Counted from the first letter of the stretch, positions 18,483-27,293 are shown. The stretch: 64,000 nucleotides of DNA from Victivallis lenta (GCF_009695545.1 NZ_VUNS01000013.1:84739-148738); one strand, 5' to 3'. Translations and numbers: made by a program. Notes: a model not told the origin generated them from the sequence alone.

Positions 18483-19559
18483 ATGATGAATCTCGAAATC
18501 AACACGGCTGTGCCGCACGGAGAACTCGCGCGTTCGCTCGCGGACAAGCTGCGCTTCTACATCGCCGACACGCCGGTGCCGGTCGGCGGCCGGCTGCCGT
18601 CGAACCGCGAAATCGCGCGAGCCGCGAATGTGAGCCAGGTCACCGCCCGCATGGCGGTGCTCGCCCTGGCCCGCGAAGGGCTGCTCGAATCCCGGAGCGG
18701 CTGCGGAACCTATGTCGTGCGCGCCCCGTCGCAGCTGCCGCTCGCGCGCGGCGGAAAACCGAAGAAGATCGGCATCGTCCTGTCGCCGTGGGACTCCGAA
18801 TCCGAGGTCGTCTGGAACAACCGCGACGTGCTCGCCGAAGTCGTCGGCAATGTCAGCGCCGCCGGAAAACTCACCATCTTCACCTACGAGCAGTGGCTCG
18901 AATATGCCGCAGGGGACCCGAACGACATGATCCGCGAAAACGAACTCGATACGCTGGTCTGGTTCTATGTCGGCTACCGCGAAATCGCATTCGTCGCGCG
19001 GCTCGAGCAGCAGGAGTTCCGCCAATTGCTGATCCATCGCCGTCCGTTCGGGCTGCACTCACCGGTGATCCGCGGCGACAACGCGGCGGGGATCAACCGG
19101 ATCTTCGACAGCCTCTCCGCCGGAGAACGCGAACGCCTGCTGATCCTCTCCGGCGACCCGACCCAGTCGGTATACAGCACCCACTATGCGGCGATCGCCG
19201 AACGGATGGGGCGGGAACCCACCGGGGACGAACTGCTGATCCTGCCGCTGGCTCCGTTCCCGCGCTGGACGGCGCTGGTCCTGCGCGAGGAGCTGACCCG
19301 GCTCCGGCCGCGGGCGGTCATCGACCTGGCCGGTTACATCAATCCGCTCTCGGCGCTGGGAGAAACGTTCCACCGGTCGATCGGCAGCCCGCGGCTGTTC
19401 AGCTTCACGCTGCCGACGGCGTGGCAGGCGGAACATAAGCTGCACTACACCTTTCTCCAGCCGGAGTGGGGGGCCGCCGCGAAAACGCTGCGGGAGTTCT
19501 TTCTGGCGAGGGAGATTCCGGAGACCACCGTGTGGCCGCTGAAGCTGCGGGAGTTCTGA
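18483..19559 (+). CDS. GntR-family regulator with LacI-type ligand domain
   Basis: 358 residues. The GntR winged helix occupies about residues 8-75 (LPSNREIARAANVSQVTARM), followed by a wing ending GCGTYVVRAP. From about residue 90 a periplasmic-binding-like domain starts IGIVLSPWDSESE. The start is placed at the first of two adjacent ATGs (18483/18486), with AGGAAAG upstream; an apparent longer frame begins inside the promoter. It is divergent from the pseudopilin/glycosidase pair and should control it through the repeats at 18271-18370. The inducer is probably a sugar but is unknown. Confidence 0.83.
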   Translation: MMNLEINTAVPHGELARSLADKLRFYIADTPVPVGGRLPSNREIARAANVSQVTARMAVLALAREGLLESRSGCGTYVVRAPSQLPLARGGKPKKIGIVLSPWDSESEVVWNNRDVLAEVVGNVSAAGKLTIFTYEQWLEYAAGDPNDMIRENELDTLVWFYVGYREIAFVARLEQQEFRQLLIHRRPFGLHSPVIRGDNAAGINRIFDSLSAGERERLLILSGDPTQSVYSTHYAAIAERMGREPTGDELLILPLAPFPRWTALVLREELTRLRPRAVIDLAGYINPLSALGETFHRSIGSPRLFSFTLPTAWQAEHKLHYTFLQPEWGAAAKTLREFFLAREIPETTVWPLKLREF

Positions 19560-19563
19560 ATCC

Positions 19564-20244
19564 ATGAAAGCCGTTCGGGACGCTCTGGAACTCCTGCTCG
19601 CCGTCGCCCGCCGCCGGGACGGTTCCGCCGCCCCTTCCGCGCTGGCGGAAGAGCTCGGGCTCAACGTCTCGACCGCGCGGCGGCTGCTGCAGGACCTCGC
19701 CGATACGGGCTTTATCGAACAGGCGTCCCGGCGCGGCGGCTACCGGCCGGGCCCGTCCGCAGCCTATCTGTTCGCCGGGAGCCGCTACCGGCCGGAACTT
19801 CACGCGGCTTTCGCCGCTCCCCTCGCCGCCTTCGCCGGAAAATTCGGGACGGATGCCTCACTCTCGGTACGGCTCGGCCCCGGACGGACCGTCCTCCTCG
19901 CCTTCGACGGGACGGGCCGCGAGACGACGGCGGAATATCCGCCGCGCATCGACGACCTCTACAGCTCGGCGGCGGGGCGGCTGCTCTTCGCCCTGGCCCC
20001 CGAAACCCGCCGGGTCCACCTGGTCTGGGAGCTGGGAATTCCGGGCGGAACGGTCTGGCCCGAGATCGGCGGCGACCGGAGCCGGATCGCCGAGGCGCTT
20101 GCCCCGATCCGCCGCGCACGTTTCCTTCGCTACGGCGGGAACTGCGCCGCCGCCGTCGACGAGGAGACCGTGCTTCTGTGCGGAACCGATTCCGCCGAAG
20201 CCGAAGCCGCGCTGCGCGAACTCTCCCGCCTCCCCGGCGCGTGA
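19564..20244 (+). CDS. IclR-family transcriptional regulator
   Basis: 226 residues. An N-terminal winged helix (about 1-60, AEELGLNVSTARRLLQDLAD) is joined to a GAF-like effector domain with the segment DLYSSAAGRLLFA, which matches the typical IclR stretch PLHATALGKALLA. The C-terminus is slightly short. It begins 4 bases after the GntR stop, so the two regulators share the strong promoter at 18402. Its end converges on nagA with 8 bases between the stops. IclR proteins usually sense small carboxylates or sugars; no target is evident here beyond its neighbours. Confidence 0.82.
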   Translation: MKAVRDALELLLAVARRRDGSAAPSALAEELGLNVSTARRLLQDLADTGFIEQASRRGGYRPGPSAAYLFAGSRYRPELHAAFAAPLAAFAGKFGTDASLSVRLGPGRTVLLAFDGTGRETTAEYPPRIDDLYSSAAGRLLFALAPETRRVHLVWELGIPGGTVWPEIGGDRSRIAEALAPIRRARFLRYGGNCAAAVDEETVLLCGTDSAEAEAALRELSRLPGA

Positions 20245-20252
20245 CTCCGGGC

Positions 20253-21167
20253 CTATGCCGGCCCGATCAGCTTCAGCGCATTGTCGCGCCCGGCCATGCG
20301 GAGCTCCGCCTCACTGAAAATGCCGAGGGATTCGAGGCGGCGCATGCACTCCGCCAGCATGACCGCCGACCCGGCGAGATAGCCGGTCGCCGGATTGTAA
20401 AGCCGTCCGCCCGGTTCGAGAATCGCATCGCTGCCGAACACGCGGCACGGCCCCGGCGGCAGCCCCGCCCCCGGCGATGCGTCGCTCGTGACGATGATCT
20501 TCGCGGCGCCCTTGACTTTGCAGATCACCCGGATCAGTTCCGGCGGCAGATGGTGACCGTCGGTGATGATCATGGCCGAAAGCCTCTCCTCGGCCAGTCC
20601 GGCCCAGATCGGATTCCGGTGGCGCGGAACCATGCCCGGCACGCCGTTGCCGAGGTGGGTCAGCGCCTGCGCCCCGGCATCGGCGGCGGCGGCGATTTCA
20701 CCGGAATCCGCCAGGTGGTGCCCGACCGACACGGCCACTCCGCGCGAACGCAGAAGGCGAACCGCGCCGGCCGCGTTCTCCGCATCGGCCCCGAGCGTGA
20801 CGAGCCTCACGAAACCCGGCTCCAGATCGAGCAGCGCTTCGACTTTTTCGGGATCCGGCGGCACGACCCAGTCCGGGTTGTGCGCCCCGGCCGCGCCGGG
20901 ATCGGCGGAAATGAACGGTCCTTCGAGATGAACGCCCGGCACTTCCCGCTCCAGCCCGTGCCGGACGACCGCCCGCCGGATCACGCCGAGGTTGCGGCGG
21001 TAGAGGCCGAACGGGCTCGTGATCAGCGTCGGCAGAAAACACCCGGTGCCGCTTTCGAGCACCCGCTCCGCCGCGCGCAGAAAGTCGTCCCCGGTCAGCT
21101 CCGGACTCGAAAAATCGATGCCGGAACAGCCGTTGACCTGAAGATCGATCCAGCCCGGATTACGCAT
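20253..21167 (-). CDS. nagA: N-acetylglucosamine-6-phosphate deacetylase
   Basis: 304 residues. Amidohydrolase-fold motifs are ordered as in Nag[61 protein letters not shown] and [10 protein letters not shown], which carries the catalytic aspartate. It lacks the first 50-60 residues that form the small beta-sandwich domain in E. coli NagA (382 residues), so the protein starts almost at the barrel. It hydrolyses GlcNAc-6-phosphate to glucosamine-6-phosphate and acetate. It overlaps the end of nagB by 8 bases, so the pair is coupled and completes the route to fructose-6-phosphate. Confidence 0.88.
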   Translation of the reverse strand: MRNPGWIDLQVNGCSGIDFSSPELTGDDFLRAAERVLESGTGCFLPTLITSPFGLYRRNLGVIRRAVVRHGLEREVPGVHLEGPFISADPGAAGAHNPDWVVPPDPEKVEALLDLEPGFVRLVTLGADAENAAGAVRLLRSRGVAVSVGHHLADSGEIAAAADAGAQALTHLGNGVPGMVPRHRNPIWAGLAEERLSAMIITDGHHLPPELIRVICKVKGAAKIIVTSDASPGAGLPPGPCRVFGSDAILEPGGRLYNPATGYLAGSAVMLAECMRRLESLGIFSEAELRMAGRDNALKLIGPA

Positions 21168-21912
21168 GCGTCCTCTCCAGCAGCGAAGCGGAACCGCGGT
21201 CGAGGAAGGTCGTCACATCCGCGTGCGTGCGCAGGATCGACGCGGGACAGAGGTTCGTGACCTCTCCTTCGAGCGCCCCCTTCACCGCTTCGGCCTTGCG
21301 CCGGTCCGGCACCGTATTGATGATCGCCGCACTCTTCAGAATCCGGCGGACGCCCATCGAAATCGCCCGCTTCGGCACATCGTCGAGCGACGGAAACCAC
21401 CCCTCCCCGAGCTGCTGGCGGCGGCACTTTTCATCGAGCGTGATGATGAGGTACGGCTTCTCCGTTTCGAAATCGGCCGGAGGGTCGTTGAAGGCGATAT
21501 GCCCGTTTTCGCCGATGCCGATGAAAGCGACGTCAACCGGGTGTTCCGCCAGAATCTTCCCGAGGCGTTCGCACTCCCGTTCCGGATCGGCGGCGCTGCC
21601 GTCGACCGGGTAAAACGCCGCCGGAGGAACCGGCAGCTTCGAAACGAACCGCTCCCACAGGTATCTGCGGAAGCCGGCCGGATGATCGACCGGCAGCCCG
21701 ATATATTCGTCGAGATGAAAGATCGAGACGGCGTTCCAGTTGATGCCGGGCTCCGCAAGCAGACTCGAGAGCATTTCGAACTGGCTTGCACCGGTCGCCA
21801 GAATGATGGCGGCCGCCCCTTTCCGGGCGATGGCCGCGCGCAGTTTCTCCGCTCCGGCCGCGGCCGCGGCCGCGCCGAGGGAACGTTTGTCGTCAAAGAT
21901 GCGGACTTTCAT
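21160..21912 (-). CDS. nagB: Glucosamine-6-phosphate deaminase
   Basis: 250 residues, within the normal NagB range. Signature segments are [16 protein letters not shown] near residue 36, [31 protein letters not shown] (the NagB/6-phosphogluconolactonase signature) and [10 protein letters not shown]. It converts glucosamine-6-phosphate to fructose-6-phosphate and ammonia. AAGGAAAGG precedes the start. It is followed with overlap by nagA and preceded by two oxidoreductase genes in the same orientation, suggesting an operon for an N-acetylated amino sugar or its derivative. Confidence 0.9.
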   Translation of the reverse strand: MKVRIFDDKRSLGAAAAAAGAEKLRAAIARKGAAAIILATGASQFEMLSSLLAEPGINWNAVSIFHLDEYIGLPVDHPAGFRRYLWERFVSKLPVPPAAFYPVDGSAADPERECERLGKILAEHPVDVAFIGIGENGHIAFNDPPADFETEKPYLIITLDEKCRRQQLGEGWFPSLDDVPKRAISMGVRRILKSAAIINTVPDRRKAEAVKGALEGEVTNLCPASILRTHADVTTFLDRGSASLLERTHA

Positions 21913-21940
21913 CGGGATTTCCTTTCCTTCTTTTCAAATT

Positions 21941-22843
21941 TCACAGTTCCGAAAGCGTTACCGTTTTTCCGCCGGAAGCGCGGCTGCGGCTCGCCGCCTC
22001 GAGAAACGCGATGATCTCGAGGCTCTCGGCCGGATCGACGGGCGAGACGCCGCTCCGGAAGAATTCCAGAATCGCCGCCGCCATCGGGAACATATACGGA
22101 ATATCGGCGTTCTGCACCGAAACGCGGTGCCCCTCCCCGGTGACCAGCAGGACGCCGAAGTTGCCGCTGCCGACGCTGTTGCCGATGATCTGCCCGATCC
22201 GGCCGTCCTTCCAACGGCCGGTCACAAGCTCGATTCCGCTGCCGGAAATGCTCCGCACCTCCTCGCAGCCGCGCCCGAGATAGCGGTAGACGATCTCGGC
22301 CGTGTGGATGCCGTACCAGAAGTAGTCGCGGTAATCCGGCAGGAATGCAAGCGGGCCGAAGCCCTCGGCGGCGAACACCGCGGCGCCCGCCGGCAGCACG
22401 TCGCCGACTCCGGCGGCGAACCGCATGCTCGACGCGGTCATGAGCGGAATCCCCTTCTCCCGCGCCAGCTCGAAGATCGCTTTCGCGTCGGCGTAGGAGC
22501 AGGCCAGCGGCTTGTCGACAAAAACCGGTTTTCCGAACTCCGCCAGCTGCCTGAACTGTTCCAGGTGCTGCGCGCCGTCCACGCTTTCGAGAAAATAGGC
22601 GTCGAGCCCGGCGAGTTCTTCGATCGAACCGGCGATTCCGACGCCGTACTTCCCGCGCAGTTCCGACGTGAACTGCCCGACCCGGCTGCGGCTCAGCGAA
22701 AACAAGGCGCTGCCGCCCGGAAACGCTTTCGCAATCCGCGCCCCCGGCAGGTGGAACCGGTGTTCCGGCAGATTGAAGCAATCCGCGAATCCGGTCACAT
22801 GCGACGTATCGAGCCCGACCATGCCGATCTTCATCTCACTCAT
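21941..22843 (-). CDS. Gfo/Idh/MocA-family oxidoreductase
   Basis: 300 residues. It begins MKIGMVGLDTSHVTGFADCF, a Rossmann start in which the usual GxGxxG is replaced by GLDTSH. This variant occurs in a subgroup of the family. FVDKPLACSYADAKAIFELA contains the family's EKP-like motif, here DKP, with the catalytic-type lysine. The C-terminal domain is shorter than in classical members. It probably oxidises or reduces a sugar hydroxyl with NAD(P). Position between nagB and a second family member suggests processing of an unusual amino sugar before entry into NagAB. Confidence 0.78.
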   Translation of the reverse strand: MSEMKIGMVGLDTSHVTGFADCFNLPEHRFHLPGARIAKAFPGGSALFSLSRSRVGQFTSELRGKYGVGIAGSIEELAGLDAYFLESVDGAQHLEQFRQLAEFGKPVFVDKPLACSYADAKAIFELAREKGIPLMTASSMRFAAGVGDVLPAGAAVFAAEGFGPLAFLPDYRDYFWYGIHTAEIVYRYLGRGCEEVRSISGSGIELVTGRWKDGRIGQIIGNSVGSGNFGVLLVTGEGHRVSVQNADIPYMFPMAAAILEFFRSGVSPVDPAESLEIIAFLEAASRSRASGGKTVTLSEL

Positions 22844-22852
22844 ACTTTTACC

Positions 22853-23923
22853 TCATTCGTTAACCGGCAGCGGATTCTGCCGGTGCGCCTCTTCCATGAC
22901 GAAAATCTGGCGGCGCACCTGTTCAAGCGTGATCTCCCGCCCGGCCCCGTTCCGCAGAACCCCGTACAGATTGCGGTAGACGCCGCGGCTCAGCGATACA
23001 AAGCCGTTCGCATTCGACGACGCCTCGGCGAAACGCCAGCTTTCCTCCTGCCAGTCGAGCGTTTCGCTGCAGTACTGCCGGTCGAAACTCCACGGTTTCC
23101 AGAGCGTATGCTTCGGCGCGGACTTCGGATCGAAATACTTCCAGCGGAGTTCGGCGGGGCCGCCGGAAAGCCCGCCGCAGGTGCCCTGAATGTTGTACTG
23201 CTCCCCCTGCGGGTAGGCCAGAAAGCTACTGACCTGGACTTCGATGGTCGGACGCCCCTTCCCGTACAGCGTCAAAGCGCAGAAGTTGTCGGCGTCGCCG
23301 CCGAAATCGAAGTGATATGCGGCCATCCGGCAGAATACCTCGGGATATGCGTCGCCGAACAGCACCACGGCCTGATCGACCGGGTGCGGGCCGGTGTTCA
23401 GCAGATTCCCGGCGCATTCGCGCTGAAGGGTCTGCCAGTCCCAGCGGCGCGCAAAACCGCTCCAGTTGCTGCGGATGCAGATGATCTCCCCGAGCACGCC
23501 GGAGGCGATCACCTCGCGGATTTTGCGGAAATACGGATAGAAGCGGGAGTTCTGAAACGGGAAGAACAGCACTCCATGCTCCTCCGCTGCCGCCGTGATC
23601 CGGTCGAATTCCGCCAGCGTGGTCGCCGACGGCTTTTCGGAAAGCACATGGTATCCTGCCTTCAGCCCGGCCAGCGACGCCTCGACGTGAAACCGGCTCG
23701 GCGTCGCATTCACGAAAAGCTCGAAACCGCCGGCCGCCAGCATCTCCGCATACGAGCGGTAGGTCCGGCAGCCGAACCGTTCCTGCGCATCCTTCCGCCG
23801 CTCCGGCAGCTCGTCCGCCGCCGCCACGATCCGAAAATCCGGATCATCCTTCAGATACTCGGCATGGATGCCGTATCCGCTGCGCCCGAGCCCGCCGATT
23901 CCCACCCGAATTGGTTCGCCCAT
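22853..23923 (-). CDS. Gfo/Idh/MocA-family oxidoreductase
   Basis: 356 residues. A Rossmann dinucleotide fold begins IRVGIGGLGRSGYGIHAEYL, with the nearly canonical GxGxxG. HVLSEKPSATTLAEFDRI supplies the EKP motif that carries the conserved lysine. The C-terminal alpha/beta domain spans about 130-340 and includes NTGPHPVDQAVVLFGD, which contains the H-x3-D pair typical of the active site. The start at 23923 has GGAAGG close upstream. It is the second gene of the operon after the GntR repressor, 9 bases before the next oxidoreductase. Substrate unknown. Confidence 0.85.
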   Translation of the reverse strand: MGEPIRVGIGGLGRSGYGIHAEYLKDDPDFRIVAAADELPERRKDAQERFGCRTYRSYAEMLAAGGFELFVNATPSRFHVEASLAGLKAGYHVLSEKPSATTLAEFDRITAAAEEHGVLFFPFQNSRFYPYFRKIREVIASGVLGEIICIRSNWSGFARRWDWQTLQRECAGNLLNTGPHPVDQAVVLFGDAYPEVFCRMAAYHFDFGGDADNFCALTLYGKGRPTIEVQVSSFLAYPQGEQYNIQGTCGGLSGGPAELRWKYFDPKSAPKHTLWKPWSFDRQYCSETLDWQEESWRFAEASSNANGFVSLSRGVYRNLYGVLRNGAGREITLEQVRRQIFVMEEAHRQNPLPVNE

Positions 23924-23949
23924 CTTTCCTTCCCCCTTGCTGTAAAACA

Positions 23950-24927
23950 CTAAGTATCCCCGTCGCGCCGCTCCGGCGCGATCAGAACGCCCTCTTCCCC
24001 GTCGTCGCCGCCCTCGAGCATGCGCCCGAGCTTCGCCGCCGCCTCGCGGAACAGCCGGGAGGGCTCCTGCAGAAAGCTCGTCACTTCAACCCCCCAGACA
24101 TCCCTGCCGTAGTCGTTGTCGAAGTCGCTGTAAAGCAGCTCCCGCTTCCAGCAGGCCGCGCGCTCGGCGGCGAACCGCATGACCGCGCCGGTATGGGCGC
24201 GGGCATCCGCCACCAGAATCCGCATTTCGCCCGGCGCAACCGGGATTCTCTCGTGCAGCAGCGCCAGCTTCGCCTCAAACTCCGTCGGCATATGCAGCAG
24301 CTCATAGAATCTTCCCTGCTCGCGGCAGGCGTCGACAAAACCGTCGAATCGGTAATCGAGCGCGAGGGAGTTGAGGGACGAACGCAGAAAAAACACCTTT
24401 GCCGCCGGATAAAGCGCCAGCCGCTCCTTCGTGATCGCATGATAAGCGCCGCGGTGATCGGTCGAAACATATGCGGTTCCGGGATGAACGCGGTTGACCA
24501 GCACCTGAGGCAGCTGCCCGCCCACCGCGTCGATGACCGGCAGCAGCTCCGCCTCCGGCCGCATCCAGAGCAGCCCGTCGAAGTCGAACAGCCGTTTCCA
24601 TGCCGATTTCACCTTCAGCTCCGACACCGGAATCACCGTCAGGTCGAAGGGCGTCCCCATATCCTCCTCCGGATTGATGCCGCCGATGACCGCCACCCGG
24701 CGCCGCCCGACGCCGGAGCCGTTCACATACGTCCCGGAGCCATGCCGCCCGATCAGCACTCCGTCGCTCATCAGCTCGCGGATCGCCCGGTCCAGCGTCG
24801 CCCGCGCCACTCCGAACTCCCGCATCAGCTCAAGGCGCGGAGGCAGCGCCGAATCCGGCACATAGATTCCCTCCCTCACCCGCCGCGTCAATTCCCGCGC
24901 AATCTCCCGAAACGGCTGTTGGCGCAT
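23950..24927 (-). CDS. GntR-family regulator of the amino-sugar operon
   Basis: 325 residues. A GntR winged helix (about 1-70: FREIARELTRRVREGIYVP then LMREFGVARATLDRAIRELM) is linked to a sensor region that looks like a degenerate periplasmic-binding fold (RVAVIGGINPEEDMG). It is the first gene of a minus-strand operon that continues through two oxidoreductases, nagB and nagA. Its own promoter carries an inverted repeat (24945-24983) suited to a dimeric GntR protein, so autorepression is likely. The ligand is presumably an amino sugar phosphate or precursor. Confidence 0.82.
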   Translation of the reverse strand: MRQQPFREIARELTRRVREGIYVPDSALPPRLELMREFGVARATLDRAIRELMSDGVLIGRHGSGTYVNGSGVGRRRVAVIGGINPEEDMGTPFDLTVIPVSELKVKSAWKRLFDFDGLLWMRPEAELLPVIDAVGGQLPQVLVNRVHPGTAYVSTDHRGAYHAITKERLALYPAAKVFFLRSSLNSLALDYRFDGFVDACREQGRFYELLHMPTEFEAKLALLHERIPVAPGEMRILVADARAHTGAVMRFAAERAACWKRELLYSDFDNDYGRDVWGVEVTSFLQEPSRLFREAAAKLGRMLEGGDDGEEGVLIAPERRDGDT

Positions 24928-24944
24928 CCTGCTTTTCCTTTCTA

Positions 24945-24983
24945 AAACTATGTCACTTTGTTATATTATAATTGACCTAGTTT
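24945..24983. promoter_or_regulatory. Inverted repeat, probable GntR operator
   Basis: AAACTATGTCA at 24945-24955 and TGACCTAGTTT at 24973-24983 form an inverted repeat with one mismatch and a 17-base spacer. The repeat brackets the -10 box of the leftward promoter, so binding would block transcription of the amino-sugar operon. Confidence 0.6.
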
Positions 24984-24993
24984 AATTTTGCAA
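24965..24993 (-). promoter_or_regulatory. Promoter of the amino-sugar operon
   Basis: Minus strand: TTGCAA (24988-24993), 17-base spacer, TATAAT (24965-24970), about 38 bases upstream of the GntR start. Confidence 0.65.
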
Positions 24994-25103
24994 CACACAA
25001 ACCCGAAAAATTGCAAAAAAACCGGGTTCGCCGGACAGTCCGGCCGGCTGCACGGCGTTATAATTCCGGGTTATGGCCGGGATGAGAAAAAATCATTTTC
25101 TTT

Positions 25104-25131
25104 TTGCCGGAAGCAGGATATATTGTATAAA
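25104..25131 (+). promoter_or_regulatory. Promoter of the LysR/M14 pair
   Basis: TTGCCG at 25104-25109 and TATAAA at 25126-25131 with a 16-base spacer, 24 bases before the GTG start at 25156. The short AT-rich leader is consistent with a transcription start near 25138. Confidence 0.45.
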
Positions 25132-25155
25132 AAGCAGAAACGGCGAGGTTTCCCC

Positions 25156-26049
25156 GTGAATTTCATACAGCTCGCATATTTCCGGAAGGTCATGGAGTGC
25201 GGCAGCGTAACGCAGGCCGCCCGGCAGCTCTGCATCACCCAGCCGGCGGTCAGCAAGCAGCTGCGGCAGCTGGAGGACGAACTCGGCTGCCGGCTGTTCG
25301 ACCGGAGCGGCGGCCGCCTGGTTCCGACGCCGGCCGGAGAATTTCTCCGCGAACGGGCCGGCGCTCTGCTGGCCGGATTCGAAAATCTGCAGGCGGAAAT
25401 GAGCTCGTTCCGGCATCGCATCTCCGGCAGGCTCTGCATCGGCTGCGGGCCGTACACGTCCGGAAACGTGGTGCCGGACCTGCTGACCGAGCTTATCCGG
25501 CGGCATCCCGGCATCGAGCCGTCCGTCCGGGAAAAAGACTCCTTTCTTGCCGACCTGAAGAACGGTTCGCTCGACATCATGTTCGGAATTCAGGGATATG
25601 ACGGGGAGGAGCTGCTTTACGTTCCGATGTACCGGAACCGCCTGGTGCTGATCTGTTCCGTGCTCTCCCCGCTGGCGAAGGCGCCGGAAATCACGCCGGA
25701 GCTGCTGGCGAAGGAGCCGTTTCTCGCGCACTCCTACGACTCCATCCGCAGCACGGTGTTCCGGAACATGCCGTATCTGCAGAAAAACCGCTTTTATGTG
25801 GAATCCCGTTATACGACCACGCTGATTGCGTATGTGCAGCGGAATCTCGGGTTCTCGATCATACCGGATTACTATCTGGGGAGTCTGCCGCCCGGCGTCG
25901 CGGCTCCCGCTTTCGAAACCGGCTGCAGCGTCGAAACCGGCTTTCTGACCAATCCGGACCGGATGTTTTCACCCCCGCTTCAGGCCATGATCGGCCTGGT
26001 TCGGGAAAAATACGGGTGTCATATGGAAAACGACAGGGAGAAATCATGA
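25156..26049 (+). CDS. LysR-family transcriptional regulator
   Basis: 297 residues from a GTG start. The LysR helix-turn-helix fills residues 1-60 (FIQLAYFRKVMECGSVTQAA, then ITQPAVSKQLRQLEDELGC), followed by the two-lobed effector domain (LCIGCGPYTSGNVVPDLLTE). GTG 25156 is chosen because it gives the family-typical N-terminus and has GAGG eight bases upstream; a longer frame starts in the opposite gene's promoter. Its last codons overlap the M14 gene by 4 bases (ATGA). Regulators of this family usually activate a neighbour, but here the neighbour is downstream on the same strand, so autoregulation would also control the peptidase. Confidence 0.88.
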   Translation: MNFIQLAYFRKVMECGSVTQAARQLCITQPAVSKQLRQLEDELGCRLFDRSGGRLVPTPAGEFLRERAGALLAGFENLQAEMSSFRHRISGRLCIGCGPYTSGNVVPDLLTELIRRHPGIEPSVREKDSFLADLKNGSLDIMFGIQGYDGEELLYVPMYRNRLVLICSVLSPLAKAPEITPELLAKEPFLAHSYDSIRSTVFRNMPYLQKNRFYVESRYTTTLIAYVQRNLGFSIIPDYYLGSLPPGVAAPAFETGCSVETGFLTNPDRMFSPPLQAMIGLVREKYGCHMENDREKS

Positions 26050-27179
26050 TCACAAACCGGATTCCGGGCGGAAACATCGAAGTCGTTTCCGTGAACGGGC
26101 GCAATGTCGAGCTGGATGTGGAACTGCGGGACACCGCGGGAGACTGGTTTTACTGGTGCTTCCAGGCAGTGCTTCCGGAAGCGGGGAACTGGCATTTCCG
26201 CTTCGTCCGCGACAACAAAGTCGGCACGCACGGCCCGGCGGTCAGCCTCGACGGAGGAAAAAGCTGGCGCTGGCTTTACCCGGAGTACCGGGAGAACAGC
26301 CGCGAATTCGACTATGCGTGTCCCGCCGCCGGGCAGACGGTCCTCTTCTGCATGGGCATGCAGTATCTCGAACGTGATTTCAGGGCGTTCCTCCGGGAGT
26401 TCGAGGAGAATCCGGCTCTGCATGCCGGAACGCTCTGCAGAAGCCGGAAGGGGCGCGAGGTGGAGCTTGTCACGATCCGCGAGGGGGAGCCGGAGCACGC
26501 CGTTCTGCTGACCTCCCGCCACCACGCGGGGGAGATGATGGCGACCCACGCGCTCGAGGGAATTCTGCGTTTCGCCCTGGCGGATACGGAGTCCGGGCGC
26601 GGTTTCCGGCGGCATGTCGCCCTCCATGCGGTCCCGTTCGCCGACAAGGACGGCGTCGAGGACGGCGACCAGGGCAAGAACCGCATGCCGCATGACCACG
26701 CGCGCGATTATCAGGAGCCGGGACTCTATCCGGAGACGGTCGCGCTGCGCGGGCTGATCGGCCGGATCAGGCCGGAATTCGTGCTCGACCTGCACTGCCC
26801 CTGGATCCGCGGCGGCGATACAAACGAAGTCTCCTACATGGTCGGCACCGGCCATGCCGGAATGGATGCGGAACTGGACCGCTTCGCGGATCTGCTGGAG
26901 GAGGAGCGCATCCCCGAAGCGCCGTATTTCAAGAAGAACAACCTCCCGTTCGGCACCTCCTGGAACACAGCCGAAAATTATGCGGGGGGAATGACGATCA
27001 AACATTACGCCGCCACGCTGCCGTTCGTGCGGAACGCCCAGACCATCGAGATTCCGTTTGCGAATTTCGGCGACGTCACGGTCGACCGGCATGCAATGCT
27101 CCTCTACGGGGAATCCATCGCCCGGGCGCTGTTCCGGTATCTGCACGGAGAGCTGCAGACGGCCTCCGCCTTGTCCTGA
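26046..27179 (+). CDS. M14-family zinc carboxypeptidase (cytosolic type)
   Basis: 377 residues without a signal peptide. An N-terminal beta domain (about 1-110) resembles that of cytosolic carboxypeptidases (CCP/AGTPBP-like M14D). The catalytic domain shows zinc ligands H160 and E163 in SRHHAGEMM and H250 in VLDLHCPW, with the catalytic glutamate E335 in TIEIPF. AGGGAG lies 6 bases before the ATG, and the start overlaps the LysR stop by 4 bases, indicating coupling. Bacterial members cleave C-terminal residues, but the physiological substrate is unknown. Succinylglutamate desuccinylase-like proteins share parts of the fold, so acyl-amino-acid hydrolysis is an alternative. Confidence 0.75.
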   Translation: MITNRIPGGNIEVVSVNGRNVELDVELRDTAGDWFYWCFQAVLPEAGNWHFRFVRDNKVGTHGPAVSLDGGKSWRWLYPEYRENSREFDYACPAAGQTVLFCMGMQYLERDFRAFLREFEENPALHAGTLCRSRKGREVELVTIREGEPEHAVLLTSRHHAGEMMATHALEGILRFALADTESGRGFRRHVALHAVPFADKDGVEDGDQGKNRMPHDHARDYQEPGLYPETVALRGLIGRIRPEFVLDLHCPWIRGGDTNEVSYMVGTGHAGMDAELDRFADLLEEERIPEAPYFKKNNLPFGTSWNTAENYAGGMTIKHYAATLPFVRNAQTIEIPFANFGDVTVDRHAMLLYGESIARALFRYLHGELQTASALS

Positions 27180-27293
27180 ACGCTTTTCCCGGGCGGCCGC
27201 CCGGAACTGCGGTGGAAATCCGAGACGCATACTTCGTCCCGGTTTCGTGACGGACTCGCTTCGGCCGAAACCGAAACGAGTTCAGAAAGGGGA

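Noticed and set aside
21740..23953. A 737-residue plus-strand frame
   Set aside because: It runs opposite to NagB and both oxidoreductases, which have clear family motifs; no ribosome binding site or domain was seen.
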